From Gammaproteobacteria bacterium (GTDB lineage Bacteria > Pseudomonadota > Gammaproteobacteria > Steroidobacterales > Steroidobacteraceae): a DNA stretch of 64,000 nucleotides. Of this stretch, positions 50,929 through 62,667 are shown one piece after another. The stretch is from contig JANYHD010000016.1 of assembly GCA_025359205.1 (NCBI GenBank), positions 1-64,000 of the forward strand, given 5' to 3'. A program made the position numbers and the translations under genes. Position 1 is the stretch's first letter; each line of letters begins with the position of its first letter. Below the pieces are notes generated by a model that saw only the letters and a list, made by a program, of their open reading frames with translations, made no database searches and was not told the origin of the DNA.

Positions 50929-51729
50929 GTGGCCAAACCCCTGAAATCCGCGATCATCGATCTGCTTGGCCCCTGGGGCGTGTTCCCCACCGACGCCACC
51001 GAAAAATCCCGCATCGTGGCGCTGCTGGAGAAGCTGCATCCGCTCGCCAGCGCGCAGCCGCTGCTGCGCCTTGGGCCTGCCGGCGACGGCGGCTACCTGG
51101 TGCCTGACGACCTCGAAGGCATCGAGGCATGTTTTTCGCCTGGCGTTGGTCTGATCTCGGGCTTCGAGAGGGATTGCGCCGAGCGTGACATCAGTGTCTA
51201 CCTTGCCGACCGGTCGGTCGCGCATCCCGGCGCGCTGCACGAGCGCTTTCACTTCGTGCGCAAGTACCTGGGCGTCACCACCAATGACGACTTCATGACC
51301 CTGGATGATTGGGTGGCCGGTGCAGCGCTGCGTGCCGATTCCGACCTGATGTTGCAGATCGATATCGAGGGCTTCGAATACGAGGTGGTGCTGGGCACCT
51401 CCGATCGGCTGATGCGGCGCTTCCGCATGATCGTCGCGGAGTTTCACCTGCTCGACCAGTTCTGGAACGAAGCCTTCTTCGGCCTGGCCGCGCGCGCCTT
51501 CGAGAAGATCCTGCAGACGCACGCCTGCGTGCACATCCATCCCAACAACAGCTCGCCGTTGCTGAAGAAAGGCGGCCTCGCCATTCCACCTTTGGCGGAA
51601 TTCACGTTCCTGCGGCGCGATTGCGCATTCGGTTCAGGCTACGCGGCACAATTCCCGCATCCGCTGGATGGCGACAACACTGAGCGCTCGCATTTCGCGC
51701 TGCCGCGCTGCATGTGGCGGCAGGCGTAG
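50929..51729 (+). CDS. FkbM-like putative methyltransferase
   Basis: The 266-residue protein is weakly recognisable. It has RLGPAGDGGYLVPDDLEGIEACFSPGVG near residue 47, which resembles the SAM-binding glycine-rich region, and DLMLQIDIEGFEYEVVLGTSD near 138, the IDIEGxE pattern of FkbM-type methyltransferases. The rest (FRMIVAEFHLLDQF, HIHPNNSSPLLKKGG) suits relatives in glycan or polysaccharide loci. The GTG start lies 19 bases after lpd, but a role in the pyruvate dehydrogenase operon is not implied. The substrate is unknown. Confidence 0.6.
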   Translation: MAKPLKSAIIDLLGPWGVFPTDATEKSRIVALLEKLHPLASAQPLLRLGPAGDGGYLVPDDLEGIEACFSPGVGLISGFERDCAERDISVYLADRSVAHPGALHERFHFVRKYLGVTTNDDFMTLDDWVAGAALRADSDLMLQIDIEGFEYEVVLGTSDRLMRRFRMIVAEFHLLDQFWNEAFFGLAARAFEKILQTHACVHIHPNNSSPLLKKGGLAIPPLAEFTFLRRDCAFGSGYAAQFPHPLDGDNTERSHFALPRCMWRQA

Positions 51730-51769
51730 CGGCCGGCGTACGCAGCGATCCGCTGAACGCAAACAGGCA

Positions 51770-52198
51770 CTAGAGTCTGCGCAGCGCCTCGAGGTACAGC
51801 TGCTCGTCGGGCATGCGGCCGGCGCGCTGCGCATCCCACAACACCTGGCCCAGTGTCTCGATCATGCGATGCTCGGCGGCATGAGCGTCGCCGTGCGCGG
51901 CCGCCAGGCGCTGATGCACCAGTGCGATGCCAGCCGGTCGGTTGGTGGCGAGTTGCTCACGCAGCGCGAGGTGCAGTGCAAGGTGCAGGAAGGCGTTGGT
52001 GCTGGCGGCAGCCGCAGCTGCGGTGCTATCCGCCGCCATGAGGCCGTCCAGGTGCTGCGTGTATTCAGGGTGCATTCTGATCAGGTCGCTCATCTGCGCC
52101 TGCAGTGGCGCGAGCGGCAGACCCTGCAGACAGCGTTGCCAGGACTCGCGCCAGGCGGCGCGCAGCTGCTCGCGATCCTGGCCGGCGTACAGACTCAT
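51770..52198 (-). CDS. DUF1841-family protein
   Basis: The 142-residue protein matches the DUF1841 pattern: REQLRAAWRESWQRCLQGLPLAPLQAQMSDLIRMHPEYTQHLDG at the N-terminus, then FLHLALHLALREQLATNRPAGI near residue 71 and a C-terminal LGQVLWDAQRAGRMPDEQLYLEALRRL. The function is unknown. It is helical, without signal peptide or membrane segment. It overlaps the nth stop by 4 bases and is the last gene of a rnfB-nth-DUF1841 operon; nth-DUF1841 adjacency recurs in proteobacteria. Confidence 0.82.
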   Translation of the reverse strand: MSLYAGQDREQLRAAWRESWQRCLQGLPLAPLQAQMSDLIRMHPEYTQHLDGLMAADSTAAAAAASTNAFLHLALHLALREQLATNRPAGIALVHQRLAAAHGDAHAAEHRMIETLGQVLWDAQRAGRMPDEQLYLEALRRL

Positions 52199-52830
52199 GC
52201 CGTCACCTTTGCGCCAAACCCGCACCACTGGCGCACTGCGCAGCGCGGGCATTCGGGGCGGCGCGCCTTGCAGACGTAGCGGCCGTGCAGCAGCAGCCAG
52301 TGGTGTGCGTTCTGGCGGAATCGCGCCGGGGTGACGGCGAGCAAAAGCTCTTCGACCGCGCGCGGCGTGCGTCCCGGCGCAAGCCCGGTGCGATTGGCGA
52401 CACGGAATATGTGCGTATCGACGGCGATGGTCGGCTCGCCGAACGCGGCGTTGAGCACGACGTTCGCGGTCTTGCGGCCTACGCCTGGGAGCTCCTCGAG
52501 CGCGGCGCGGCCTGCGGGCACCTGGCCGCCGTGTCGTTCGATCAGGATCCGGGTCGAGGCGATGATGTGTCTGGCCTTGGCATTGAACAATCCAATCGTG
52601 CGGATCTGGCGCCGTAGCCCGGCGAGGCCAAGCGCCAACATCGAGGCGGGGGCGGGGGCGACGCGGAACAGCGCGGCGGTGGCGAGGTTTACGCTCTTGT
52701 CCGTGGCCTGTGCGGAAAGTATGACCGCGACCAGCAGCTGATAGGGGGATTGGTAGTTGAGCTCGCTGCGCGGTTGTGGGTTCGCGGCCTCCAGGGCCGT
52801 GTAGAAGCGCGCAATTGCAGCGGGTGTCAT
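52195..52830 (-). CDS. nth: endonuclease III (DNA glycosylase/AP lyase)
   Basis: Nth removes oxidised pyrimidines and cuts abasic sites. The 211-residue protein equals E. coli in length. Seen are [23 protein letters not shown] near residue 27, the helix-hairpin-helix [21 protein letters not shown] near 111 with the catalytic Lys, then [11 protein letters not shown] with the catalytic Asp near 138, and the 4Fe-4S ligands C-x6-C-x2-C-x5-C at the end ([20 protein letters not shown]). It overlaps rnfB and the DUF1841 gene by 4 bases each. Confidence 0.96.
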   Translation of the reverse strand: MTPAAIARFYTALEAANPQPRSELNYQSPYQLLVAVILSAQATDKSVNLATAALFRVAPAPASMLALGLAGLRRQIRTIGLFNAKARHIIASTRILIERHGGQVPAGRAALEELPGVGRKTANVVLNAAFGEPTIAVDTHIFRVANRTGLAPGRTPRAVEELLLAVTPARFRQNAHHWLLLHGRYVCKARRPECPRCAVRQWCGFGAKVTA

Positions 52831-53384
52831 GGGGTGGTGCCGCCTGCCGGTGTCGCGGCCAGCTTGAGGTCGTGCAGCGTTCGCTCGCGCTCCAACGCCG
52901 CAGCGGCCCGGCGGGCCTCGTGTGCGAGGAAGCGCGCGCGATTGTCGGCGGGGCGGGGCGGGGGCGGTGCCTCCGCGGGCCAGTCCAGCATGTGGATGCA
53001 ATCGACCGGGCAGGCAGGCAGGCACAGCTCGCAACCCGTGCACCACGACGGGATCACGGTGTGGAGCTCGCGCGCGGCACCCAGTATCGCGTCCACCGGA
53101 CAGGGCGGCAGACAGCGCGCGCAGCCTATGCAGGCATCGGGATCGATCCACGCGAGCCGAGCGGGAGTTTCGTCCCCGTGGCGCGGATTGAGTGGCAGGG
53201 ACTCGCGCCCGAGCAGAGCGGCGAGCCGCCCGATCAACGTGGTTCCTCCCGGCGGGCATTGATTCAGCCCTGCCGTGCCGCTGGCCAGGGCCTCCGCGTA
53301 GGGCCGGCAGCCGGCATAGCCGCAGCGCGCGCATTGGGTTTGCGGCAGGAGCGCGTCGATCTCCTCCGCTGCAACTCGCCGCAT
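52827..53384 (-). CDS. RnfB-like ferredoxin protein without membrane anchor
   Basis: The 185-residue protein has the RnfB N-terminal cluster motif with cysteines 18, 21, 26 and 43 ([16 protein letters not shown]) and two ferredoxin 4Fe-4S motifs, [15 protein letters not shown] near 94 and [15 protein letters not shown] near 124. E. coli RnfB begins with a membrane helix that anchors it in the Rnf complex; here the chain starts only 17 residues before the first Cys and has no hydrophobic segment. No rnfA, C, D, E or G is near. It may supply electrons to cytosolic partners, perhaps for the Fe-S enzyme Nth; that is inference. It overlaps nth by 4 bases. Confidence 0.85.
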   Translation of the reverse strand: MRRVAAEEIDALLPQTQCARCGYAGCRPYAEALASGTAGLNQCPPGGTTLIGRLAALLGRESLPLNPRHGDETPARLAWIDPDACIGCARCLPPCPVDAILGAARELHTVIPSWCTGCELCLPACPVDCIHMLDWPAEAPPPPRPADNRARFLAHEARRAAAALERERTLHDLKLAATPAGGTTP

Positions 53385-53444
53385 GCACGTCCACCTGCAA
53401 TGGCACAATGAGCGCCCGATATTAAAGGAATTTGGCGAGCGACG

Positions 53445-54065
53445 ATGTTTGCGAGACTCACCCCGACTGTGCGTGCGCTGCTGATCGCCAACCTGGCGGT
53501 ATTCGCGGCGCAGACCTACCTGCCGCAGCAGCCCTACGACTGGTTCGAGCTCTGGCCGCTCCATTCCAGCCAGCTCACTGGCGGCCTGCCCTTTGAGCCC
53601 TGGCAGCTCGTCAGCTATGCCTTCCTGCATTCTGGTCCTCTGCACCTGTTCGCCAACATGTTTGCGTTGTTCATGTTCGGGCCGGACGTCGAGGACCTGC
53701 TCGGTGCCGCACGGTTCCGGGTCTTCTACCTGGTTTGCGTGGTAGGCGCCGGCGTAACTCAGCTGATCGTGACCGCCACCATCTACCCGAGCCTGGCGCC
53801 GACGCTGGGCGCGTCAGGGGGCATCTTTGGCTTGTTGTTGTGCTACGGAATGGCTTACCCGCACCGGCGCCTGATGCTGCTGTTTCCGCCGATTCCGATG
53901 CCAGCGTGGCTGTTCGTCACGCTGTACGGATTGATGGAGCTGTACCTGGGCGTGTTCCAGAGCGACCAGGGCGTGGCGCATTTCGCGCACCTGGGAGGAA
54001 TGGCTGCCGGCTACCTGCTGATCCGCTACTGGCGCGCACAGCGCCTGCGCGGGCGGCGACCGTAG
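53445..54065 (+). CDS. rhomboid-family intramembrane serine protease
   Basis: Rhomboids cleave membrane proteins within the bilayer. The 206-residue protein has about six membrane helices. The nucleophile Ser lies in [15 protein letters not shown] near residue 124 and the catalytic His in [17 protein letters not shown] near 179. The segment [28 protein letters not shown] near 57 carries the conserved HxxxN-type loop. No accessory zinc or cytosolic domain is present. The substrate is unknown. It is divergent from rnfB and convergent with metG. Confidence 0.92.
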   Translation: MFARLTPTVRALLIANLAVFAAQTYLPQQPYDWFELWPLHSSQLTGGLPFEPWQLVSYAFLHSGPLHLFANMFALFMFGPDVEDLLGAARFRVFYLVCVVGAGVTQLIVTATIYPSLAPTLGASGGIFGLLLCYGMAYPHRRLMLLFPPIPMPAWLFVTLYGLMELYLGVFQSDQGVAHFAHLGGMAAGYLLIRYWRAQRLRGRRP

Positions 54066-54079
54066 CGCGGCTTGGCCGC

Positions 54080-54114
54080 GCTGCCGCCGCCACTTTCGTG
54101 GCGGACGCCGCAGC
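54080..54114. terminator. hairpin between convergent rhomboid and metG genes
   Basis: A perfect 7-bp stem, CCGCCAC (54087-54093) with GTGGCGG (54098-54104) and loop TTTC, extends with small bulges to GCTGC (54080-54084) pairing with GCAGC (54110-54114). It fills most of the 54-base gap between two convergent stops, so it may end both transcripts. No T-run follows on either strand, which lowers confidence. Confidence 0.45.
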
Positions 54115-54119
54115 GGGTG

Positions 54120-56144
54120 TCAGGTGACTTTCATCCCAGGCAGGGCGCCGCTGTCCGCGCCAAGCAGGAACACGCCGTCTCCCTCGCCACTCGCGCACAG
54201 CACCATCCCGGCGGAGACGCCGAAGCGCATCTTGCGCGGCGCCAGGTTCGCAACCACGATGACCAGCCGGCCTACGAGCTGTTCGGGCGCGTAACTTGCG
54301 CGGATTCCCGATAGCACCTGGCGCGGCTCGGCGCCCAGGTCCAGGCTGAGGCGCAGGAGCTTGTCGGATCCTTCGACCCGCTCGGCCGCAATCACGCGCG
54401 CAACCCGCAGTTCGATCCTGGAAAAATCATCGATGCCAATGGTGTTGCTGGCAGGCGCCGTAGCGGGGCGTGAGACTGGCGCTGCGAGCGGTGCCGCCGC
54501 TGGCGCGGCCGGAGCTGGCGGCGCCTCGATCAGGCGCCCCACGAGTGCCGGGTCCAGGCGCGTGGCCAGCGGCTCGTAGGCGCCGAGCGGCACGCCGAGG
54601 AGCGGTGTGGCCACGTCGCTCCAGGCGGTAATGGGCTTGCCGAGGAACCGCCCTGCGGCCCCACTCATGCGCGGCAGGACCGGCGTGAGATAGATCATCA
54701 ACGCCCGGAACAGGTTGATGCCCTGCGTCGCCACGGCCAACACCCGCGGCGCCTGCGCGGGATCCTTGGCGAGCGCCCAGGGCTTGTGCAGGTCGACGTA
54801 GCGGTTGGCGCGGTCGGCCAGCGCCATGATTTCACGGATGGCGGCACCGTATTCGCGTTGCTCGTACAGCCCCGCGATCCGCTCGCCGGCTGCCACGAAC
54901 TCGGCGTACAGCGCGGGGTCGGGCAGTTGCGTGTCCAGTCGGCCGCCACCGCGCTCGATGAAACCCGCGCAGCGGCTGGCGATGTTGACAAACTTGCCGA
55001 CCAGGTCGGAATTGGTGCGCGCCAGGAAATCATCGAGGTTCATGTCGATGTCTTCGATGCCGCTGGTGAGCTTGGCGGCGAAGTAGTAGCGCAGCGGCTC
55101 GGCGGGCAGGTGATCGAGGTAGCGGCGCGCGGTTACGAAGGTGCCGCGCGACTTGGACATCTTCTGGCCGTTGACGGTGAGGAACCCGTGCACGTTGACG
55201 CCGGTCGGACGGCGGTAGCCTGCGCCGTGCAGTACGGCGGGCCAGAACAGGTTGTGAAAGTAGCTGATGTCCTTGCCGATGAAATGGTACAGCTCGCTCT
55301 GCGTCTCCGATTTCCAGTAGCTGTCGAAGTCGAGTCCGCGCTGCGCCCGCAGCGCCTCGAAACTGGCGATGTAGCCGATCGGCGCATCGAACCAGACGTA
55401 GAAATATTTGCCGGGCGCGTCCGGCACCTCGAAGCCGAAGTAAGGCGCGTCGCGCGAGATGTCCCAGTCCTGGAGCCCGGCCGCAAACCATTCGTCGAGC
55501 TTGGCGCGCACGGCGCTGCCCTGCTCGCCGGCCGCCAGCCAGCCGCGCAGCATGGGCTCGAAGGCGCCGAGCTTGAAGAACAGGTGCTCCGACTCGCGCC
55601 ACACCGGCGCCGTGCCGCTCAGTGTCGAGACCGCGTCGATCAGGTCGGCGGGCGTATAGGTCGCGCCGCACACCTCGCAGCTGTCGCCGTACTGGTCCGC
55701 GCTCTTGCAGACCGGGCAGATGCCGCGCACGTAGCGGTCCGGCAGGAACATCTGCGCCTGCTCGTCGTAGGCCTGGCGCACGGCGCGGCGGCTGATGTAG
55801 CCCGCGTCGCGCAAGCGCGCGTACAGCTCGAAGGTGTAGCGGCGATTCTCCTCGCTGTGCGTGGAGTGGAAATGATCGTGCGCCACCAGCAGGTCGTGGT
55901 AGTCGCGCTGGTGCTCGGCCGCCATGGCGGCGATTAGCTGCTCGGCGCTCTGCCCCTGCTGCTGTGCCCGGATCATGATCGGCGTGCCGTGTGAATCCTC
56001 GGCGCAGACGAACAGGCAGTCGTGGCCGCGCAGGCGCTGGAAGCGTACCCAGACATCGGTCTGCACCGCCTCGATGACGTGGCCGAGGTGCAGCGAGCCA
56101 TTGGCATAGGGCAGTGCATGGGTGACCAGGATTTTGCGGTGCAT
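54120..56144 (-). CDS. metG: methionyl-tRNA synthetase
   Basis: MetG charges elongator and initiator tRNA-Met. The 674-residue protein (E. coli 677) has the class I motif PYANGSLHLGHVIEAVQ near residue 13, a zinc knuckle with CPVCKSADQYGDSCEVCG near 143, KMSKS in NGQKMSKSRGTF near 330, and a C-terminal dimer-forming tRNA-binding domain (FSRIELRVARVIAAERVEGSDKLLRL near 575). It is the last gene of a minus-strand operon, 14 bases after the second PilT-type ATPase gene. Confidence 0.97.
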   Translation of the reverse strand: MHRKILVTHALPYANGSLHLGHVIEAVQTDVWVRFQRLRGHDCLFVCAEDSHGTPIMIRAQQQGQSAEQLIAAMAAEHQRDYHDLLVAHDHFHSTHSEENRRYTFELYARLRDAGYISRRAVRQAYDEQAQMFLPDRYVRGICPVCKSADQYGDSCEVCGATYTPADLIDAVSTLSGTAPVWRESEHLFFKLGAFEPMLRGWLAAGEQGSAVRAKLDEWFAAGLQDWDISRDAPYFGFEVPDAPGKYFYVWFDAPIGYIASFEALRAQRGLDFDSYWKSETQSELYHFIGKDISYFHNLFWPAVLHGAGYRRPTGVNVHGFLTVNGQKMSKSRGTFVTARRYLDHLPAEPLRYYFAAKLTSGIEDIDMNLDDFLARTNSDLVGKFVNIASRCAGFIERGGGRLDTQLPDPALYAEFVAAGERIAGLYEQREYGAAIREIMALADRANRYVDLHKPWALAKDPAQAPRVLAVATQGINLFRALMIYLTPVLPRMSGAAGRFLGKPITAWSDVATPLLGVPLGAYEPLATRLDPALVGRLIEAPPAPAAPAAAPLAAPVSRPATAPASNTIGIDDFSRIELRVARVIAAERVEGSDKLLRLSLDLGAEPRQVLSGIRASYAPEQLVGRLVIVVANLAPRKMRFGVSAGMVLCASGEGDGVFLLGADSGALPGMKVT

Positions 56145-56158
56145 CGCTTGAGCAGGCC

Positions 56159-57220
56159 CTACCGGGCTTCCTTGTACGGCTCGAACTTGGCCTTGTTGAT
56201 GGCTTTCTTGTAGGCCTCCGCGCCCGTGACTGTGCCCTGGTCGAACAGCTGCTGGATCGCCATGTCCATGGTGCGCATGCCGAGCGCGCCGCCGGACTGC
56301 ATCACGGTCTCAATCTGATCGAGCTTGCCCTGCCGGATCAGGTTGGCTGACGCCGGCGTGTTGATGAGGATCTCCAGGGCCGCGACCCGCCCCTGGCCAT
56401 CGGCACGCTGCAGCAGCTGCTGCGAGATCACGCCGCGCAGCGAGGTCGACAGCATGGTGCGCACATGCGACTGCTTATCGGACGGAAAGGCGTTGACCAT
56501 GCGGTCGACAGTGGGCGCCGCGCCGTTGGTGTGGAGCGTTGCCATCACCAGGATGCCCATCTCGGCCGCGGTGATTGCCGTGCTCATCGTCTCGAGATCA
56601 CGCAGCTCGCCAACCAGGATGACATCGGGGTCCTCGCGCAACGCCGATAGCAGGGCGGAGGAAAACGAAGACGTATGCGCACCGATTTCACGCTGGCTGA
56701 TCAGGCAGTTGTGGCGTGGATGCACGAACTCGATCGGGTCCTCGACGGTGATGATGTGGCCCTTGATGCGCTTGTTGATCTCGTCGATCATGGCTGCGAG
56801 CGAAGTGGATTTTCCCGAGCCGGTCTTGCCGGTGACCAGGATCAGCCCGTTGCTGGAGCGGCACAGCTGGTGCACGGCCGGCGGCATCTTCAGCTGCTCG
56901 AGCGTGAGCGCACTCGAGGGGATCGCGCGAAACACCGCGCCCATGCCCGCGATCTGCCGCAGCACGTTGACGCGGAAGCGGCCGTGACCGGCCAGCGCGT
57001 AGGCAAAATCAGCGCCGTCTTGCGCTTCGAAGCGCTCGACCGACTTGCGCGGCATGATTTCGTAGAGCGCTTGCTTGACGAAATCGGGCGTCAGTAACTC
57101 GTTGCTGAGCGGCGCGAGATCGCCATAACGCCGCACGCGCGGCGGGTCGCCGGCGATCAGGTGCAGGTCGGAACCCTTGCGCTTGAGGACTTCTTCCAGC
57201 AGTGCGTCGATCTGTGCCAC
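56159..57220 (-). CDS. PilT-family type IV pilus ATPase, paralogue B
   Basis: Retraction ATPases of type IV pili disassemble the fibre for twitching and DNA uptake. The 353-residue protein has Walker A GKTGSGKST near residue 130, IITVEDPIEFVH, Walker B DPDVILVGELRDLETMSTAI near 195 and the His box ATLHTNGAAPTVDR near 222. The AIRNLIRE-like region reads ASANLIRQGKLDQIETVMQSGGALGMRTMD, closer to PilT than in its partner. The GTG start lies 10 bases after the first paralogue. The motor could be PilT or PilU by role; sequence alone does not settle it. Confidence 0.85.
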   Translation of the reverse strand: MAQIDALLEEVLKRKGSDLHLIAGDPPRVRRYGDLAPLSNELLTPDFVKQALYEIMPRKSVERFEAQDGADFAYALAGHGRFRVNVLRQIAGMGAVFRAIPSSALTLEQLKMPPAVHQLCRSSNGLILVTGKTGSGKSTSLAAMIDEINKRIKGHIITVEDPIEFVHPRHNCLISQREIGAHTSSFSSALLSALREDPDVILVGELRDLETMSTAITAAEMGILVMATLHTNGAAPTVDRMVNAFPSDKQSHVRTMLSTSLRGVISQQLLQRADGQGRVAALEILINTPASANLIRQGKLDQIETVMQSGGALGMRTMDMAIQQLFDQGTVTGAEAYKKAINKAKFEPYKEAR

Positions 57221-57230
57221 GGCAGTATTC

Positions 57231-58358
57231 CTAGGCGGCCGGCGCAGGCGGCGGGGCAGGCGGCGTGGCAGGCGGCGCGTCGACCTTGCTGATCATCGTC
57301 GTATCGGTGACGAACTTCTGCAGCAGACGCTTCTCCGTGGCGTAACCATAGGCGTCGTCCGGATCGATCTCGCGCAACTGCACCGCGGTCAACAGCGCCT
57401 GATCGAACATCTGCATGCCGAAATCCTTGCCGGTCTGCAGTTGGCTGGGCAGCTGATGCGTCTGGTCGGTCATGATCAGCTTGCCGATAGCCTTGGTCAT
57501 CACCATGATTTCGCAGATCGCGCGCCGACTGCGCCCATCGTGGGACTTGACCAGCAGCTGGGTGACCACCGCCAGCAGGCTCTGCGACAGGAAGCTCTTG
57601 GTCTGCTCGCGCTCCTCGGATGGCAGCGCGTCGATCATGCGGTCGATGGTCTTGACGGCGCTGGTGGTGTGGAGCGTGCCCAGCACCAGGTGGCCGGTCT
57701 CCGCCGCGGTCATGGCCATGCGGATCGTGTCGGCGTCACGCAGCTCGCCGACCAGGATAACGTCCGGGTCCTCGCGCATGGCGGCGCGCACGCCCTCGGC
57801 GAAACTCGGAATATGCGTGCCGAGCTCGCGCTGGATCACCTGGCTCTGCTTGCTGCGGTGGACGAACTCGATCGGATCCTCGAGGCTGATGATGTTGACT
57901 TTGCGGGTGCGGTTCAGCAGGTCGATCATCGCCGCCAGCGTGGTCGATTTGCCGGTGCCGGTCGAGCCGGTCACCAGGATCATGCCCTGGTGGTAGTCGC
58001 ACAGTTTGGTGATTACGGCCGGCAGGCGGAGTGATTCGAGCGTCGGCACTTCGGCTGGAATGGCCCGGAAGGTAGCGCCGACGCCGGTGTCCTTGCGGTA
58101 GACGTTGACGCGGAAGCGCCCGCCATCGGCGGAAATGTACGAGAAATCGAGGTCGTTCCCGCGCGCGAAGTGGTCGGTCTGGTTCTGGGTCAGGATCTCG
58201 GCGATATAGCTCTCGAGCTCGGCGTCGCGCAGGTCGCGGAACTTGATCGGCACCAGGTCGCCATGGAGCCGCAGCATCGGCGGAATGCCGACCGCGAGGT
58301 GAATGTCCGAGCAACCCTGCTGGGTGCCCAGCTTGAGAAAGGCGTCGATGCGTGCCAT
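57231..58358 (-). CDS. PilT-family type IV pilus ATPase, paralogue A (PilU-like)
   Basis: The 375-residue protein has Walker A GSTGTGKST near residue 130, IISLEDPIEFVHRSKQ, Walker B DPDVILVGELRDADTIRMAM near 194 and LVLGTLHTTSAVKTIDRM near 220. The segment matching AIRNLIRE reads KAIGKLIMTDQTHQLPSQLQ, so the retraction motif has diverged. A C-terminal extension ends in a Pro/Ala-rich tail (PPATPPAPPPAPAA), as in PilU-type proteins. It starts 15 bases after the HEAT-kinase gene and is followed by paralogue B, so one message probably encodes both motors and the kinase. Confidence 0.84.
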   Translation of the reverse strand: MARIDAFLKLGTQQGCSDIHLAVGIPPMLRLHGDLVPIKFRDLRDAELESYIAEILTQNQTDHFARGNDLDFSYISADGGRFRVNVYRKDTGVGATFRAIPAEVPTLESLRLPAVITKLCDYHQGMILVTGSTGTGKSTTLAAMIDLLNRTRKVNIISLEDPIEFVHRSKQSQVIQRELGTHIPSFAEGVRAAMREDPDVILVGELRDADTIRMAMTAAETGHLVLGTLHTTSAVKTIDRMIDALPSEEREQTKSFLSQSLLAVVTQLLVKSHDGRSRRAICEIMVMTKAIGKLIMTDQTHQLPSQLQTGKDFGMQMFDQALLTAVQLREIDPDDAYGYATEKRLLQKFVTDTTMISKVDAPPATPPAPPPAPAA

Positions 58359-58373
58359 GTTCCGGCCGCAATC

Positions 58374-60827
<2,454 letters not shown>

Positions 60828-60944
60828 GGATTGAACATTATGCCATGGGCGGCCGGACCGCCTGTGACCTGCGTCCGGTCTGCGGCGCGACCTGCGACAG
60901 GCTAGAATCCCGGCCCCGATTTCACCCCTCCGGTACCCGTTCCG

Positions 60945-62039
60945 ATGGCTGATGCAGCTCACAAAATTCGCACCGTCGTGGAGCAGTACACGGACCCATA
61001 CCTGCAGCAGACGCTGGCCGAAGCGGCGGCGCTCGCGGACCTCAAAGTCTCGGCGTGCGAAGTTGCCGGAACGATCGAACTGGGCATCCCGGTAGCCGGA
61101 TATGTGGAGCAGTTCCGGTCTGCCTTGGCTTCGCACCTGGCGCGGGCCGGGTTCCCTGATTGCGCCGTGCGCTGTGATCTGCGCGCCACCATTGTTGCCC
61201 ACAGCGTTCAGCGGCCGCTCAAGCCCCTGCCCGGCGTGAGCAATATCGTCGCGGTGGCGAGCGGCAAGGGTGGCGTGGGCAAGTCGACGGTCGCGGCCAA
61301 CCTGGCGCTCGCCTGGGCGGCCGGTGGTGCCCGCGTTGGCATCCTCGACGCCGACATCTACGGGCCCAGCCAGCCGCTGATGCTGGGCCTCGAGGGGCAG
61401 CGGCCGACCGCGCCCGACGGCAAACACCTGGTGCCGCTCGAGGCGCACGGCCTCAAGGCGATGTCCATTGGCTTCCTGGTGGATGCGGGCCAGGCGGTGG
61501 TCTGGCGCGGGCCGATGGTGACGCAGGCCCTGACCCAGTTGCTCGGTGACACGGCCTGGGGCGAGCTCGATTACCTCGTGGTCGACATGCCGCCGGGGAC
61601 CGGCGACATCCAGCTCACGCTCGCGCAGCGCGTGCCCGTGTCGGGTGCGGTGATCGTGACCACGCCGCAGGATCTGGCCCTTGCCGACGCGCGCAAGGGC
61701 CTGGCGATGTTCGAGAAGGTGGCGGTGCCAGTGCTCGGCATCGTCGAGAACATGAGCCTGCACGTGTGCAGCAATTGCGGGCACGTCGAGCATATCTTCG
61801 GCGCCGGCGGCGGCGCGCGCATGGCGGCCGAATATGGCGTGCAGCTGCTGGGCTCGCTCCCGCTCGATGGGCACATCCGCGCGGAAGCTGATGGCGGCGC
61901 GCCGACCGTGGTCAGTGCGCCGGGCACGCCGCGCGCCACGGCCTACGTGGAAATGGCGCGCCACACCGCCGGCGCGCTGGCCCGGCGAGGGCGCGACCGG
62001 CGCGGCCAGTTCCCGCAGATCGTCGTCGAAGAGAGCTAG
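60945..62039 (+). CDS. mrp: Mrp/ApbC-family iron-sulfur cluster carrier ATPase
   Basis: ApbC/Mrp proteins carry Fe-S clusters and hydrolyse ATP. The 364-residue protein has a short MIP18-like N-terminal part (residues 1-85) and the P-loop VASGKGGVGKSTVAANLALAWA near 105, then LDADIYGPSQPLMLG near 132, VVDMPPGTGDIQLTL near 212 and the metal-binding CSNCGHVEHIFG near 274 with its CxxC. The -10-like TAGAAT (60903-60908) lies 37 bases before the ATG without a good -35. In Pseudomonas mrp neighbours metG directly; here the kinase-pilT genes lie between. Confidence 0.94.
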   Translation: MADAAHKIRTVVEQYTDPYLQQTLAEAAALADLKVSACEVAGTIELGIPVAGYVEQFRSALASHLARAGFPDCAVRCDLRATIVAHSVQRPLKPLPGVSNIVAVASGKGGVGKSTVAANLALAWAAGGARVGILDADIYGPSQPLMLGLEGQRPTAPDGKHLVPLEAHGLKAMSIGFLVDAGQAVVWRGPMVTQALTQLLGDTAWGELDYLVVDMPPGTGDIQLTLAQRVPVSGAVIVTTPQDLALADARKGLAMFEKVAVPVLGIVENMSLHVCSNCGHVEHIFGAGGGARMAAEYGVQLLGSLPLDGHIRAEADGGAPTVVSAPGTPRATAYVEMARHTAGALARRGRDRRGQFPQIVVEES

Positions 62040-62062
62040 CAGAGAACCTTTAGGACTATCGC

Positions 62063-62629
62063 ATGAGCATCAAGTCAGACAAGTGGATCCGGCGCATGGC
62101 GGCCGAGCAGGGCATGATCGAGCCGTTCGCGCCCGGCCAGGTGCGCGCCGAGGGCGAGCGCAAGATCATTTCCTACGGCACTTCGAGCTACGGCTACGAC
62201 GTGCGCTGCGCGCGCGAATTCAAGATCTTCACCAACATCAATTCGACCATCGTCGATCCGAAGCAGTTCGACGCCAAGAGTTTCGTCGACGTGAGCGCGG
62301 ACGTGTGCATCATCCCGCCCAATTCCTTCGCGCTGGCCCGCACGGTCGAGTACTTCCGCATTCCGCGCTCGGTGCTGACGGTGTGCCTGGGCAAGTCGAC
62401 CTATGCGCGCTGCGGCATTATCGTCAATGTCACGCCGCTCGAGCCTGAGTGGGAAGGGCACGTGACGCTCGAGTTCTCGAACACGACGCCGCTCCCGGCC
62501 AAGATCTACGCCAATGAGGGCGTGGCGCAGATGCTGTTCTTCGAGTCGGACGAGGTCTGCGAAACTTCTTACCGCGACCGCGGCGGCAAGTACATGGGCC
62601 AGCAGGGCGTCACGCTGCCCAAGGCCTAA
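62063..62629 (+). CDS. dcd: dCTP deaminase
   Basis: Dcd converts dCTP to dUTP, the main source of dUMP for thymidylate in these bacteria. The 188-residue protein has [30 protein letters not shown] near residues 19-48, [32 protein letters not shown] near 87-118 with the deaminase Arg-Glu region, and [17 protein letters not shown] near 122. Length is close to E. coli (193). It follows mrp by 23 bases, as in Pseudomonas. Confidence 0.96.
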   Translation: MSIKSDKWIRRMAAEQGMIEPFAPGQVRAEGERKIISYGTSSYGYDVRCAREFKIFTNINSTIVDPKQFDAKSFVDVSADVCIIPPNSFALARTVEYFRIPRSVLTVCLGKSTYARCGIIVNVTPLEPEWEGHVTLEFSNTTPLPAKIYANEGVAQMLFFESDEVCETSYRDRGGKYMGQQGVTLPKA

Positions 62630-62667
62630 AGCCGCCGTCGCGTCGATCCCTTGAGAGTGGGCGGTGA

